A program made the translations under genes and the position numbers. Source: Siphonodentalium dalli (Eukaryota > Mollusca > Scaphopoda > Gadilida > Siphonodentaliidae). Taken from it: 64,000 nt of DNA. Below the pieces are notes generated by a model that saw nothing but the letters and a program-made list of their open reading frames with translations, was not told the origin of the DNA and ran no database searches. The DNA is taken from NCBI GenBank assembly GCA_032622095.1, contig CP136067.1, positions 123,913,030 to 123,977,029 on the forward strand. The letters run 5' to 3'. How positions within the stretch are numbered: the stretch's first letter is position 1; each line of letters starts with the position of its first letter. Shown in pieces: positions 23,636-35,123 of this stretch.

Positions 23636-25802
23636 TAGCGAGTTTGCGATACCCGTTCGACGGGTACGGGTACCGGTAGATTCTGGTAGATTGGTGAAAT
23701 TCGTCACGGTCATTTGCGTACTTTGAATGCAGCACATAAAGCGATAGGGATTTGGAACGGGTAGATGTATCCCGTTGACTGGTAGTCTTTCACTAAAGTT
23801 TTCTCACTCAAAAGTACATTAGTTCTATGAAATAACAGTCAGCTATGTATTAATATATTTATTGCACGATTACGTGGCCAAATCTCATTGATACATTTGT
23901 CATTTAAGCCATGTTTTATGTTCAAAGTGTCGAGGCGGCTTCTAGCACTAAGATAACTATGGAACGCCGATTTGTTTACTGACAACGGTCTTCACTCAAG
24001 TAATGACATGCTATGATTAAGACAGTTATTTGATGGTGCTATACGCAGTCTCGGCACAGGTACGTGATTATCTAGAGGGTCTCCGCGTTGAGAAGGGGTG
24101 TCCACCTTCACATTCCCTACCAATTGAACCACACCAAACAGAGGTTTGTGCGGAATTCCAATTATGCACCCCGTTGGGCTCTGATCCCCCCAACTGATCC
24201 TTCACTGTCCTGAATATTATTCTAGTCTGTTCTAAATGGATTAGTAGTCTTGTTAAAGAAGTCATGTAATGAAGGGTCCACCTCGCCGACCAGAACGAGA
24301 ACAATTTTGTAGATATGAACCTGGAAATTGCAAAATCATAACATCTAGTGGTCTAACACCAGGCAAATTCACGCCCTATATTGTTTTTAACAAATTCATT
24401 ATCAGTCTTGACGAGCCACTGAATGTGGATAGACCAGGACATACCGGGTCGACCATGGTTCGGTCTGGTGGGAGAACGTTTTGAAATCTGAACATGAAAA
24501 TTGATCAATTATATTCCTCAAGCTTTACATTTGTTGGATATTTCCAACATAACTGTTGGCCATATAGCCCGAATTATTTCTACCAAAAGTAGGTATATTT
24601 GCAAATGTTGGTCAAAAACTATAAAAAAAATCCCCACTAATACATTTTTGGAAAATCATACGGAATGACAGAATAATTTCAACGTATGTTTGGTGTGTTA
24701 GGTATATACAATTTCCAACTGTTAAACAATTTGACAGAAGTTGGGGTGAACCACCCCAACCATCTCGCCACGTCCCCTATCGACCCTTTGTGCGTGGGCA
24801 TAAATACACCGTGAATGTGTTACACGATTGAATACAACCGTTCATTTATTATATCTTATGTGGTGACTGATTTCTCATTTTAATATAGATATTTGACATT
24901 TGAACGGACATGGCGCATTTGAACCTCAAGACTGTTGTATATATACATTTGTAGTGGCCGATAGTGACACAAAATACTGATATACACACCTCATACTATT
25001 ACCGTCGTCAGAGCGACTTTTATCTGTTTTCTTTGTTTGGCATACAAGTGAAGCAAACTTGAACGCTCTTTATTCAAACCATATAATGAATATTGTACCA
25101 TTAAACACCCTTTATTTTTAACAAAGTTTAATTTTTCTACCTATACATCCGGATTTAGACCCAGACAAATATCCGAGTTCTTTGGATAAATATTCCCTTG
25201 CCAGACCCTTCGAAAGATTCCAACCAAGTATCAATTATATGACTATATATTCCCCAACTAATATAAGTAAGGGGCAATTTCGGTCTTAAATCTGACTAAA
25301 AGTACATGCATGTAGGACATTCTTGGACCCTGTGTCTAAAACAACATATTTTACACCGAATAATGGTTGGATTATTAAATTAGCGTAATTGTATATTTGT
25401 GCTATCATAACATATTTTCTCAGCCTGAAAAATTCCATCTGTTCTAGACGAAACTAGAACGGTCTGGGAAATTACTAATGAAAGCCAATTATTGAAAATG
25501 TTACCAAAATGAGTCAAAGAAAGACGCCAATCCATTCCATTTTGGCCTCGTCCCAGGTGAATGCAATTCATTATCCTCGCAGAGGTCCATCATATTACCA
25601 TAACATCAAGTATAACGTCGAATGCGGATAACAATTTCTCTATCATATATATTTTGCTGCAATTGGCTCACCATACATTACCCGTCGATATGCTTAATTC
25701 TACCCGTAAAACAGTTTGCGATTTCAAAACGTGTACCGGTACGGGTAGCTACCAGTACCCGTACCGGTACCCGTACCCGTTTGAAATCGCAAACTCGCTA
25801 AT
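23635..25802. mobile_element. 2.2-kb element with TAGCGAGTTTGCGAT termini and GGTACC-rich subtermini
   Basis: The left end TAGCGAGTTTGCGAT (about 23637) is inverted at the right end (about 25787-25802). Both are followed inward by 'acgggtacgggtacc'-type text. At 25731-25770 the 'ccggtacccgtacc' runs form their own palindrome. No clear target duplication and no transposase frame were found. A hAT-like origin is possible but unproven. Confidence 0.6.
24080..24780 (+). repeat. Dispersed repeat ('ggtgtccacc' ... 'accatggttcgg' family)
   Basis: It shares 'agagggtctccg.gttg', 'gtgtccacctt' and 'ccgggtcgaccatggttcgg' with 28570-29680, 30470-30690 and (inverse) 32950-33180. The block lies inside the 23.6-25.8 kb element. 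No coding potential is retained. Confidence 0.55.
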
Positions 25803-27740
25803 GACATTAAATGCGTACAGACACATTTGAATGATAGAGTCGCCAAACACTTCAACTTTCTTTTGCCAACCTGATCACCGGGACCTGTATCGATTATATT
25901 TAGTATGTCATATAATTATGTGTTATATAGTTCATAATACAAACAAATAAGCACTATATTGGGTAATTACCTTGTAATTAGGTGAGGAAAAGTCAAAAGG
26001 AAAACAATTGCAAACACCTTTATGTGACAGGCCCACCAATTAATGAAATTAGTAATACAATGAAATATACACAAACAATGTTTAGTCGTAAACCATATAA
26101 TGTAGAATGTCTGCCCCAAAATGGCAAACAATCTACATAACACACCTGTTTACCCCATGTCATATTGGAATAGTTAAAACATAGACATCATGGGAAAATA
26201 ACACAAAAAAACAGTATCTTCACCATCGCTTTCAGTCTCTAGAATAGAATTACATTTATTTTAAAGAGTTTTTCCTCAAAATGTGTTTACATTATGTACA
26301 CGCCATTCCCATAGCAACGGCACCACTTTCAAATTTTACAGCAGTGCGGAAAATGAAGCTGACATCTTCTACTTTGATATGGTATCCAAATGGTCCGTGT
26401 ATTAAAATATAAATAAAAACAATTTCTGGTTAAGACCACTCATATATATGTACCCCCGCATGCATGGCTACGCCCGGATATAGATCATTCTACGCCAGTT
26501 CAAATAATGTGAACTGTTTTGACAGGGATGTTTACAACATAAAAAACAGTGCAGCTAATATACTTCTTTGTTAATATCGATCATATGTAAATAGTGTATT
26601 CCACAGTGTAGGTGAATATACCAGCTCGAGGTTGCATGAAATATGCCACTTTGTTGAGTCTAGATTGAATGCCATCCTTTACAATCATTGAATTTCTCAC
26701 GGGTACTCAATTCAATGTTGATTTTATGTCACAAATGTCACAAACAAATCATTTATATATATTTATTCAGCACATACGGCCAATAAATACATGCAATTTA
26801 CTACCATGGGTTGAAATTTAAATACAAAGACATCTCAATAGAATTATTTATTATTATTATATTAGTAGTATCATTTTCCTGTCTGGAACCCCCTCGCACC
26901 GTCGCTACGTCCCTGATAAGGAGGACTGTTCTATCATTATGTAACGTAGAGGGGTCGCCACATCGAAATCTAATTCATGAAAAATCTGCTTGGGCGCCTG
27001 TGGATTCTGATACCGTGGTAGAGTGCTGATATGAAGGCTCATGGTAGTTGTATTAACTGGTACCAGAAACACCTTAAATCCCCCTATTTCTTTTAGCAGG
27101 CCCTATGATGCTGAATGGTGCAATCCTGATCGCATGTCACTGGATGGTGCTGACTTAAATGGTCCGATTGCACTCAACCTGATGCTTGGCTACCCAATCC
27201 CATGACAGAATCCCCCAAACGAGGACTTGAACGGGTGTCCCACGGATGACCGGTATTATGAGTGAGGTCCAATAGGAGATTCAATCCGGTTAATCATTTA
27301 TTCTCATAAGATACGACCTTACGATATATTGTGGAAGTACCAGCGATGGATGTTGAACTATTAGTAATAAGAAAATACCCCGAAAATAGGCTACAAACTA
27401 GCCGTAGTAACGATCAACATACGTCGGTTACGAAATCAGGTAACTCTATCTATATAACAGTTTAACCTCCGAGTCTTAGTGATTATGTATCACTTTAATC
27501 TCTCTAGCCAAATGTCTCTTCAATATTCTCAATCTAACTACCTTATACCGACGACAAAGACATAAAATTATAAGACGGGGTAAAAGAGATTGCTCTGCCC
27601 CCCCCCCCCCTGTAGAAAGGTTATAAGTACTGGTAACTTAATTAATTATCAATTATTATTATCCATCCCTTAACTAACACTATTTCTGATTGGGCAATCG
27701 ACAAAAGCGACACGACCCGACCCGATTCGATTCGACCCGC
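25803..27740. other. Stretch without a recognised gene
   Basis: Mostly unique AT-rich DNA. Two isolated signals were noted: a good acceptor-like 'ctatttcttttagcag' at about 27085-27101 followed by 35 open codons to a TGA at about 27206, and a tRNA B-box-like GTTCAAGTCC on the minus strand near 27215-27224. Neither is enough to call a gene. Confidence 0.5.
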
Positions 27741-27742
27741 CC

Positions 27743-27753
27743 TATTTAAATAG
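27743..27753 (+). promoter_or_regulatory. TATA-like box of the 27.8-kb candidate gene
   Basis: TATTTAAATAG lies about 80 bases upstream of the ATG at 27834. A start site about 30 bases downstream would give a 5' UTR of about 60 bases. A CGACCCG-repeat stretch sits immediately upstream. Confidence 0.45.
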
Positions 27754-27833
27754 AGTCCGATCGGACCGAGCAAGCCGAGGTCCCTTCAACTGTCCGTAAA
27801 AGAAAAAATAAATAGGAAGAATAGGCAACAAGA

Positions 27834-27899
27834 ATGGTGCCATTGGATCGCCAGGTATTATTCATACTGGAAGTATTCGTTTTATTCATTCAGAGTGCG
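27834..27899 (+). CDS. First exon of a putative secreted-peptide gene
   Basis: The 22 codons encode MVPLDRQVLFILEVFVLFIQ then S-A: a short N-region, a hydrophobic core and a small residue at the end, i.e. a signal peptide. The ATG has A at -3 and G at +4. The exon ends in phase 0 at a consensus donor, GCG|GTAAGT (27900). With the TATA-like box upstream this reads as a real first exon. The product enters the secretory pathway if correct; family unknown. It faces the minus-strand secreted-protein gene at 35.1-36.1 kb. Later exons are uncertain. Confidence 0.5.
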
Positions 27900-27923
27900 G
27901 TAAGTCCATATTTCCGATATTAG

Positions 27924-28312
27924 AGACCTTTCGCAAAATCACGAATATGATTACGGATATGGAAATATCCTGCCAGTATACAGCCAAATTTCGATCTTTA
28001 CTCACAGGAGTTCTTATATGAGACGAAAGATACCCCACGCAGTTTAATTATCTGCAGATGTGTAAAAATTTGCCGCCGGTCCTGCTTGGGGACGCTCTGA
28101 CATTATCCGTGTAATGTGTTATACACGGGTACGAACATGGGATCTGAATATTACTTTTTCCATCAAATATATGTGTAACTGAATATAGTGGGTTATATGC
28201 CGTCTCACAAATCAACCATCGCAGGTAAATTGTGATGTTGTCAAGTTGTTAACCTTACTAGGACAATATATCCTATCCGTAATCGTAACAGTGATTTTTG
28301 CGAAAGGTCTCT
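27924..28312. mobile_element. Small TIR element in the putative first intron (GAGACCTTTCGCAAAA)
   Basis: 'agagacctttcgcaaaa' on the left is inverted as 'ttttgcgaaaggtctct' on the right. Pairing extends inward over 'gattacggat'. TA flanks both ends, consistent with a TA target. About 390 bp, no transposase. Confidence 0.65.
28008..28100 (+). CDS. Candidate second exon: short Cys-rich C-terminus
   Basis: The acceptor 'tcgatctttactcacag' ends at 28007. The reading continues in phase 0 for 30 residues to TGA (28098-28100). The end is Cys-rich: ICRCVKICRRSC. Joined to the first exon this would be a 52-residue secreted cationic peptide with four cysteines near its end. Caution: the exon lies between the inverted ends of a small element (27924-28312), and 30 open codons after a compatible acceptor can arise by chance. 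Confidence 0.25.
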   Translation, partial: EFLYETKDTPRSLIICRCVKICRRSCLGTL

Positions 28313-28569
28313 ATTTACGTCCATACAGAGCGTATCTTTAGGTTCAATAATGCCAATATGAGCGTATTTCACTCATTAAAATTACGCGGTATGTGCTTAT
28401 TTTGACGAGAACGGGCTGTACCCGCACCGACTCGAACTGCAACACGTTGGCATCTTTAATCCACACCATTATACTTCGCATATCATGAAGATGATTATAT
28501 AAAAATTTGGTGGAAATCGGCGACAAAATATGTATATCTATGTTGGTACCCCTCGCCCTGCCCAGGGAC

Positions 28570-29680
28570 GTGGCTAGAGTGTCTCCGTTGGGGGGTGTCC
28601 ACCTTGGAAAATTTCAACTGCACCCCCCCCCCCCCCCTTGAGTCAGCATCAGACCAACACAAGTTTTTTACATTTGCACCCCCCCCCCCTTGCACCTCAG
28701 TCAGGCCTAATTTCCTATATATTCATAAGCCATGGATCTATATTCCCGGTATATATGAGAACATTCAGATATTTTAACCTGAAAATTGCCAAAAAAAACA
28801 ACTAGTGGCCTAATTCCAGACAAATGCACACAGCTACGGACAAGAGACCAGGACCACCATGGTCGGCTCGGTGTGAGAAATTTTTTAAAACTATACAAGA
28901 AAATCGCAAATCCTAGCATCTAGACTGGCCTCAACTGAAACTTTCTTAGTGTTGGAAATTTCAAACCTCATACTCCCCCCCTCAGGTTGGAAAATTCTTC
29001 AACTGATGACCATTTCTGTCCACAAGTTTGACCAAATGTAGTAAAATATTGTTTTGCTAAACTAATTAGCAGTTTTGTATTGGCCATGGGGATGAGGCAA
29101 TGACACACCGGGCCGACCATGGTTCGACCCGGTGTGCGAAAATTGTGAAATCTGAACAAGAAAATCGCAAAATCTAGACTAGCCTCAAGCCTTCCTACTG
29201 TTTGAAATTTCAAACCATACACCCCACTTAGGTTGGAAAATTTCCAACTGATGACATTTCCAATGACAATGTTGACCAAATGTATGACAATATTGTTTTC
29301 TCAAAGTAACTAGAAGTTTTTGACTGGCCACGGGAGAGGGACCAGGCCATAAGCTTTCCAAGTGTTGGAAATTTCCAACCTGTCACCCCCCCCCCTAAGG
29401 TTGGAAAATTTCCAACTGATGACCATTTCTGTCCAAATTTTTGACCAAAATAGGAACATGCATATGCAAATATTGGTACAAAAACAATACATTCCCCCAA
29501 TAAATTGTTCTATAATCAAACTACAAGAACATTTTCAACCTATTGTTGGTGTGAAATTTCCAACTAATGTTTTGGCAGGTATGAAAATTCCAACTGTTGA
29601 AAATATTGACCAAAGTTGGGGGTGAGACACCCCCCAAACCTCCACCCCTGTCGCCACGTATCTGGTCCCGTCCCTGATTG
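28570..29680 (+). repeat. Tandemly iterated dispersed repeat with GTTGGAAATTTCCAAC palindromes
   Basis: Three successive units of roughly 170 to 260 bp begin at about 28952, 29203 and 29364 with 'ttgraaatttcmaacc'. Poly-C runs and 'gttggaaaatttccaactga' follow. 'ccgaccatggttcgacccgg' at 29110 resembles a Pol III B box, so a SINE origin is possible. Related copies: 24080, 30470, 32950. Confidence 0.55.
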
Positions 29681-29739
29681 GAACGGCAACACATTGCCAT
29701 CTTTAAACCACACCATTAGACCCCTCATATTATCACCAC

Positions 29740-30690
29740 CGTGTACGTGGTATCGCCAAACCTGAGGGTATCACCAAACCAGATAATTGCGGTTTTGATA
29801 AATGAACATATCTTCCCTCAAATGAAGCTATATATCTCCCAGTTAAATGGTGATATTCATTATTCAAAACATAATTTCACAAAGCGGAATATCCTATCTG
29901 TGGGATAGTGACCATATCTTGCTCTCACCCCGATAAATTTAATAGAAATTCCGACTCATTTCCGATTTTATCATAAAGAGTAGACACTTTTTGACATTAG
30001 GTAGTTCGTTTGAACATAATTATCAGTCATAGATGGCGGGTAATGCGTGTATCAATAGAAAAATATATGTTTAATGAACCATAAAATTGTCTAGCCTGCA
30101 GAGCGGTTCGCAAACATACTATATGCGTCCCAAGTATGGGTACCCACCATAATTTCCGGTATCAACGCCGCAGATCGATCCTGCGATGAGATGTCGCTAA
30201 ACCAGGGCTGGGATGTCAAAGATGCGAATGATATACTTCACATTTTGACCGTTTCTGCTTGAAAATATCCCAATTATCATTCGGACAGGCCGGCACATGG
30301 ACCATATTTATGGTGGGGTGCATGTGCAAGGGTGAAAACGTTTGTTTGTGTTTTATGTTCTAATGTCATATTAATATTATAGGCTATTCTGTGTTATTCT
30401 ATATTATAGGCCGGGAACTGTACACCGAATGGAAACATTAATTCAGTGTTAATCATGAGTTAGCAGAGACGTGGCTAGAGGGTCCCTGTTATGGGTGTTC
30501 ACCTATAGTTTCTAAATGCACCCCTTCCAGTAACTTCTATTTGCACCCCCTGTTAGGTTCCAGTTTTCATCGTGTTTACAATGGTTTCTTCCAACTTTTG
30601 GATATGACAGTTTAGATTTGTTTAATCTGGTGACCATTTCCGTCCACAAATTTGGCCGAAATTATTTAAATTATCTAAATATGCGGGTTT
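29740..30690 (+). repeat. Left arm of a 4-kb foldback structure
   Basis: It pairs with 32945-33835 in reverse complement along nearly its whole length: 'gtgtacgtggtatcgcca', 'gaacataattatcagtcata', 'cccaattatcattcggacag' and 'gacgtggctagagg' all have inverse partners. The arm carries no open gene. Confidence 0.8.
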
Positions 30691-30719
30691 TTCTCAGAAA
30701 ACAATTTACACAATAAATA

Positions 30720-31858
30720 CTAAAAAAGGGTTAGGGACCGGTTGAAGGGACTGATTAAGGAATTAATTATTATATAGTTAAGCTTTCCGCGCCCGGTGAT
30801 TTCATGAGGAGTGGCTGTTTTTGCTTTGTTCACAGAGATAGTTGTGATTAGAGCTCCACTCGTGCAAAACGAACACGAGACCTGATGATGAGTATAAATG
30901 CATTTGTCATCAGGGACAGGATTTGTTTTGTTGGGGTGTCTCTCAACCTCGGTCAAACCATTCAACAGAGAAAAAAGTACAATAGCACGTGGTAGCAATC
31001 AAGCGAGCAATTTGTAATGATACTTATGATACAAAACATCGCAAAAAAACGATAAATAATTATGCGTGCTCTTTATCCATGAACATACTGGGCTACATCC
31101 GAAGATCACATGTTCTGTTCTCTTGGTCAGGTAATTCATCCACTCATTACGTGCGCTCGCGCAACAGTATGGCGATCAGTCAGATTCGTAGGTACGTACG
31201 TTGGTGTCACCCTACCGATTTCAGTCAATGACGTCACCCTTACGCAGTAATGCCGGCGACGTTACGGAGTAGATTATAGAGTTGACGCCCTTGGCACTGA
31301 CTTCCTTTACTAGCTCGTTGCTATATAAACAAACCAGCGATGTGGCTTTTGTCGAAAATTGACAGTCAGTACATTGACAAGATTCGCCCTGTATACATGT
31401 ACTTTCAGAAAATACAAAACACCACAACGTTATACCCCACCAATGTCAGTGTCTCGATATCATTTGACCAAATTTCTTGACATGAAACCGCGACAGACAC
31501 GACGTGAATTACATCGCATTGAGTAAACAATTTCCCATTGCTTCAATTCAACTTCAAGATCGCGGTAAAATCAAAACCGCAATTTGTAAGTGGTAAACAT
31601 CTGAAACAGACATCAGGTACATGCAGAAACTAATTGTTGTGCATATTTATTTCTATTTGATGTGGTAATTTTTCATGTTTATCAGTATTTTTAACGATAA
31701 GAGCGATGGTAATTGGCGGACTATATTTTATCTAGCGCATTAAATTTAAAATAAAAAGTCGTGAATTGGCTGAGTGTTTTCTATGACCGCACATTTCGTT
31801 GATAATTACGAGCCATTTGTTTGTCTAAATAACATTTTTAAGTTCGAAGAGCATTAGA
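30720..31858. other. Centre of the 4-kb foldback, left part
   Basis: No supported gene. A 92-codon minus frame (30720-30998) has several Cys (KCIY..CSFC) but begins with TTG just after an in-frame stop and lacks a clear acceptor. TATATAA near 31323 is an isolated TATA-like motif. Bases 31395-31438 are a diverged third copy of one arm of the hairpin at 31859-32027. Confidence 0.4.
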
Positions 31859-32027
31859 ATGGGGATAACAGTGTGGTGTTTTGTGATTTCGGAAATGTAC
31901 ATGGCGAATATACTGTGGCAAATACCCGTTAATGGGCTCCGGCTCAGCCGTCGCCCATTAACTAAATTTGCCACAGTATATTCGCCATGTACCTTTCCGA
32001 AATCACAAAACACCACACTGTTATCAC
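31859..32027. repeat. 169-bp hairpin with about 75-bp arms
   Basis: 'gataacagtgtggtgttttg' pairs with 'caaaacaccacactgttatc', and 'catggcgaatatactgtggc' with 'gccacagtatattcgccatg'. The tip (GTTAATGGGC...GCCCATTAAC) is itself palindromic. Pairing is nearly perfect, so formation or homogenisation is recent. Confidence 0.8.
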
Positions 32028-32076
32028 ATAAATAAAATTATTGAAGATTGTAATTGTCTTTTTTTGCTAACATTAA

Positions 32077-32659
32077 AGGGGTACTGTACGCCATTTTCAT
32101 TAAATTTTCGGTGACAACAACGATCTAATATCGATAATATATAGACACATAAGTAATTTGAGTCGAAGATGTATTATGTAAACGCTCAGGTTAATAGGCT
32201 ATCTTAAAATTTAATAATTTAAAAGTTAATAATTTGATATAAATTGAATTTATGACTGGAGCCATAAAATGGCGTCAATTAAATTACGAATTACCGTAAT
32301 CAAAAATAGTAATTGAGGGATACTGGATTTTTAAACCGATCGCACACACGATTGCTTAAAATATTATGATGATACGGGGAGAACACTCAAGCCACTCACT
32401 GACTAGCGACGATACAATAACTTAAATGATTATATGGGACTAGTATGCATATAATATAACTTTTATTTGATTCATTTGGTTGAAAACTTTACAAAAATTA
32501 CTCGACAACGACAATTTGTATTTTTGCATTCCGGTAAATTTGTCATCCGTAACATGACTTCGTACTCAACAGACTTTCAAATAATGGAAAAATTGTTACC
32601 TTATTCTCCGACTCGGAGACTATAGAAACCAACAACAACATGTGGCGTACAGTACCCCT
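32077..32659. mobile_element. Intact TTAA element, 583 bp (AGGGGTACTGTACGCCA TIR)
   Basis: AGGGGTACTGTACGCCA at the left and its perfect inverse TGGCGTACAGTACCCCT at the right, flanked by TTAA at 32073-32076 and 32660-32663. It is colinear with the interrupted relative at 12265-22713. No transposase frame. The TTAA duplication points to piggyBac-type mobilisation. Confidence 0.85.
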
Positions 32660-32944
32660 TTAAATTAAATTAAATTAAATAAATTAAGTAAAATACAGTG
32701 AAATAATTTTTTTAATTATTTTTTATCTCATTTTTGCGCGCGTTGGCATCTCTCTGATTGCATTCTAGTTCGGTTATAGGGATGTGGCAGTGGTGTGTTG
32801 GTGTAACATACCCCCCCCCCCCCCATACGTCGGTCAACACTTTTAATATTTGGATATGTCTTGCCCGACACAATCTCAGTTGTAAATTTCATTCCAAAAA
32901 TTGGTTCACATTTTTGTAGTATTTACAGTGTAAATTTTTTTCAG

Positions 32945-33835
32945 ACAAAATCCCGCATATTTAGATAATTTCGGCCATATTTGTGAACTGAAACGGTCAC
33001 CGGATGAAAAAATCTAAACTTATGGGTTGTCATATCAAGCAGTTGGAAGAACCCGTTGTAAACTCGATGAAAACTGGAACCTAACACGGGGGTGCAAATA
33101 GAAGTTAATGGAAGGGGTGCATTTAGAAACTATAGGTGAACACCCCTAACGATGACCCTCTAGCCACGTCCCTGCTAACTCGTGGTTTACACTGATTTAA
33201 TGTTTCAATTCGTTGTACAGTTCCCAGCCTACAATGTCGAATAACACAGAAAAGCCTATCCTTTTAATATGACATTAGAACATAAAACACAAACAAACAT
33301 ACACGTTTTCACCTGCACATGCGCCCCACCCTAAATATGATACATGTGCCGGCCTGTCCGAATGATAATTGGGATCATTTCAAACAGAAACTGTTAAAAT
33401 GTGAAGCATATCATTCGCATCTTTGACATCCCAGCTCTGGTTTGGCAACATCTCATCGCAGGATTGATCTGCGGCGTTGATACCCGAAATTTCTATTGAT
33501 ACACGCATTATCCGCCATCTATGACTGATAATTATGTTTCAAACGAACTACATGTACCTAACGTCAAAAAGTGTCTACTATTTATGATAAAATCGGAAAT
33601 GAGTTCGTAATTTCTATTAAATTTATCGGGGTGAGAGCAAGCTATATATATGGTCGCTATCCCATTGAGGGAACATTCCGGTTTGCGAAATTATGTTTTG
33701 AATAGTGGATATCACCATTTAACTGTGAGATATATAGCTTCGTCTGAGGGAAGATATGTTCATTTATCAAAACCGCAATTCTCTGGTTTCGTGATACCCT
33801 CGGTTTTGGCGATACCACGTACACGGGGGTGATCA
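32945..33835 (-). repeat. Right arm of the 4-kb foldback structure
   Basis: Reverse complement of 29740-30690. Some indels differ between arms (for example, the segment near 30120-30150 has no good match here), so the arms are diverging. It ends near 'ccacgtacacggggg'. 33836-34470 shows no gene. Confidence 0.8.
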
Positions 33836-34470
33836 TTGAGACGATCATATGTAAATTTGGTGGAAATCGGCGACATAAAAACAAATCATCGATTTTGTTA
33901 GCCCACCCTTTGTTCTGCCCCTGACTCCGGCATGGTCACTTTATAACTTTTTAACATGAACCATTACTTTCCTTGTTAAAATGACTCTTGTTGGACCCCT
34001 TTGGAGCCCTCTGGATAGTCGCCTGTTAATTTCTATAGAAGACAGACATACAAACAGACACTCGCAAATATAGATATAGAAGATTGCGCGAAATAAACTC
34101 ATATTGTCATTTTTTGAAAATTCAAATATGCTCCATATTGGCCTGCACGCTGATTAAAACGCTGGCAGAAACAGCCCTATATGGGACTATTTCAGAATAA
34201 ATAAGAACGTGCTGTGCTTATTTTCACGAGAAAAGGATCGTTCAATTTGGGTTTTCATAGTAAGATGCTTCCGAAGTACGAAACCCGCGTGTTCAAGACC
34301 GGTGAATCGGCGATACTGTTCCATCGCCCAATTTAGTCGAGCTTGATATCCGTCTCTATTTGTGGCAAAAAAAGAGCTTTATTTATTTGTTTATCACCGA
34401 CACTGCGAACACTTGATATAGAGAAACTAAACGAAAACAGAAACAAATCTTTCTGAAGAAACTAATCAAC

Positions 34471-34471
<1 letters not shown>

Positions 34472-34510
<39 letters not shown>
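34472..34510 (+). repeat. (TA)n microsatellite
   Basis: About 15 TA units followed by a short GTGTGTG stretch. Confidence 0.9.
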
Positions 34511-34511
<1 letters not shown>

Positions 34512-34614
34512 GCAGAAAAGGAAAAGAACAATGTTTAAACAAATGCACCTGAACCACAGCTAACTATAACTATAGGATAACTATAACTATAGGGTAAATA
34601 AATACTCCTCTCCG

Positions 34615-35066
34615 GTTCCACCCAAGCCTGAGTCTAGTGTGCCTGTCATTTGCAGAATGGGGTTCCCCCCCCAGAGGGAGAATTTAGTGACGCGATTCCG
34701 CATAGCGGGCTAGCATCACTAAATTCACCATCTGGTGATCTCATTCTGCTTCGGCGCCATCTTCTCTGCAAAGTTCTCTATTATCAAATTTCTACAGAAA
34801 CTTCTTCATATAGATTTAGTTTAGTTTCTCTATATCCCCAAATTGGCAGACGACACATTGCATAATCGAAGTTCCCAATTGGTCTACATCACAATATTCA
34901 CCATTTGGGAACTTCAATCTGAGTCTATGTCTCCCATAGCAGATGAGGTCCCCAGAGGGTGAATTTTGTGATGCTAGCCCGCTATGCGGAATAGCATCAC
35001 TAAATTCGCCATCTGAGGACCTCACTCTGTAAATGACAGGCACACTAAACTCAGACTTGGTTCACA
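34615..35066. mobile_element. 450-bp foldback element (CCAAGYCTGAGTYTAGTGTG)
   Basis: 'ccaagcctgagtctagtgtg' at the left is inverted as 'cacactaaactcagacttgg' at the right. Inner pairs include 'gcctgtcattt' and 'ccgcatagcgggctagcat'. 'ttccac' and 'ttcaca' flank the ends without a clean duplication. It lies about 60 bases past the stop codon of the minus-strand gene, probably in its 3' UTR or flank. Confidence 0.7.
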
Positions 35067-35123
35067 CCTGTAACGATTATACTGACATTTCCCTGTTAAT
35101 AGCATTCAATTATCTCGCAAGAA

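Noticed and set aside
26811-27029. Frame resembling a signal peptide (IIIILVVSFSC)
   Set aside because: It begins with TTG rather than ATG, lies in AT-rich DNA, and no acceptor precedes it.
27087-27208. Acceptor-like tract with a 35-codon open frame on the plus strand
   Set aside because: An isolated signal with no linked exon; length is within chance expectation.
27205-27300. tRNA-like B box GTTCAAGTCC on the minus strand
   Set aside because: No cloverleaf could be drawn and no A box at the right distance.
30720-30998. Cys-containing 92-codon minus frame (LFSLLNGLTEVERH...)
   Set aside because: Starts with TTG after an in-frame stop; no acceptor or promoter of quality found.
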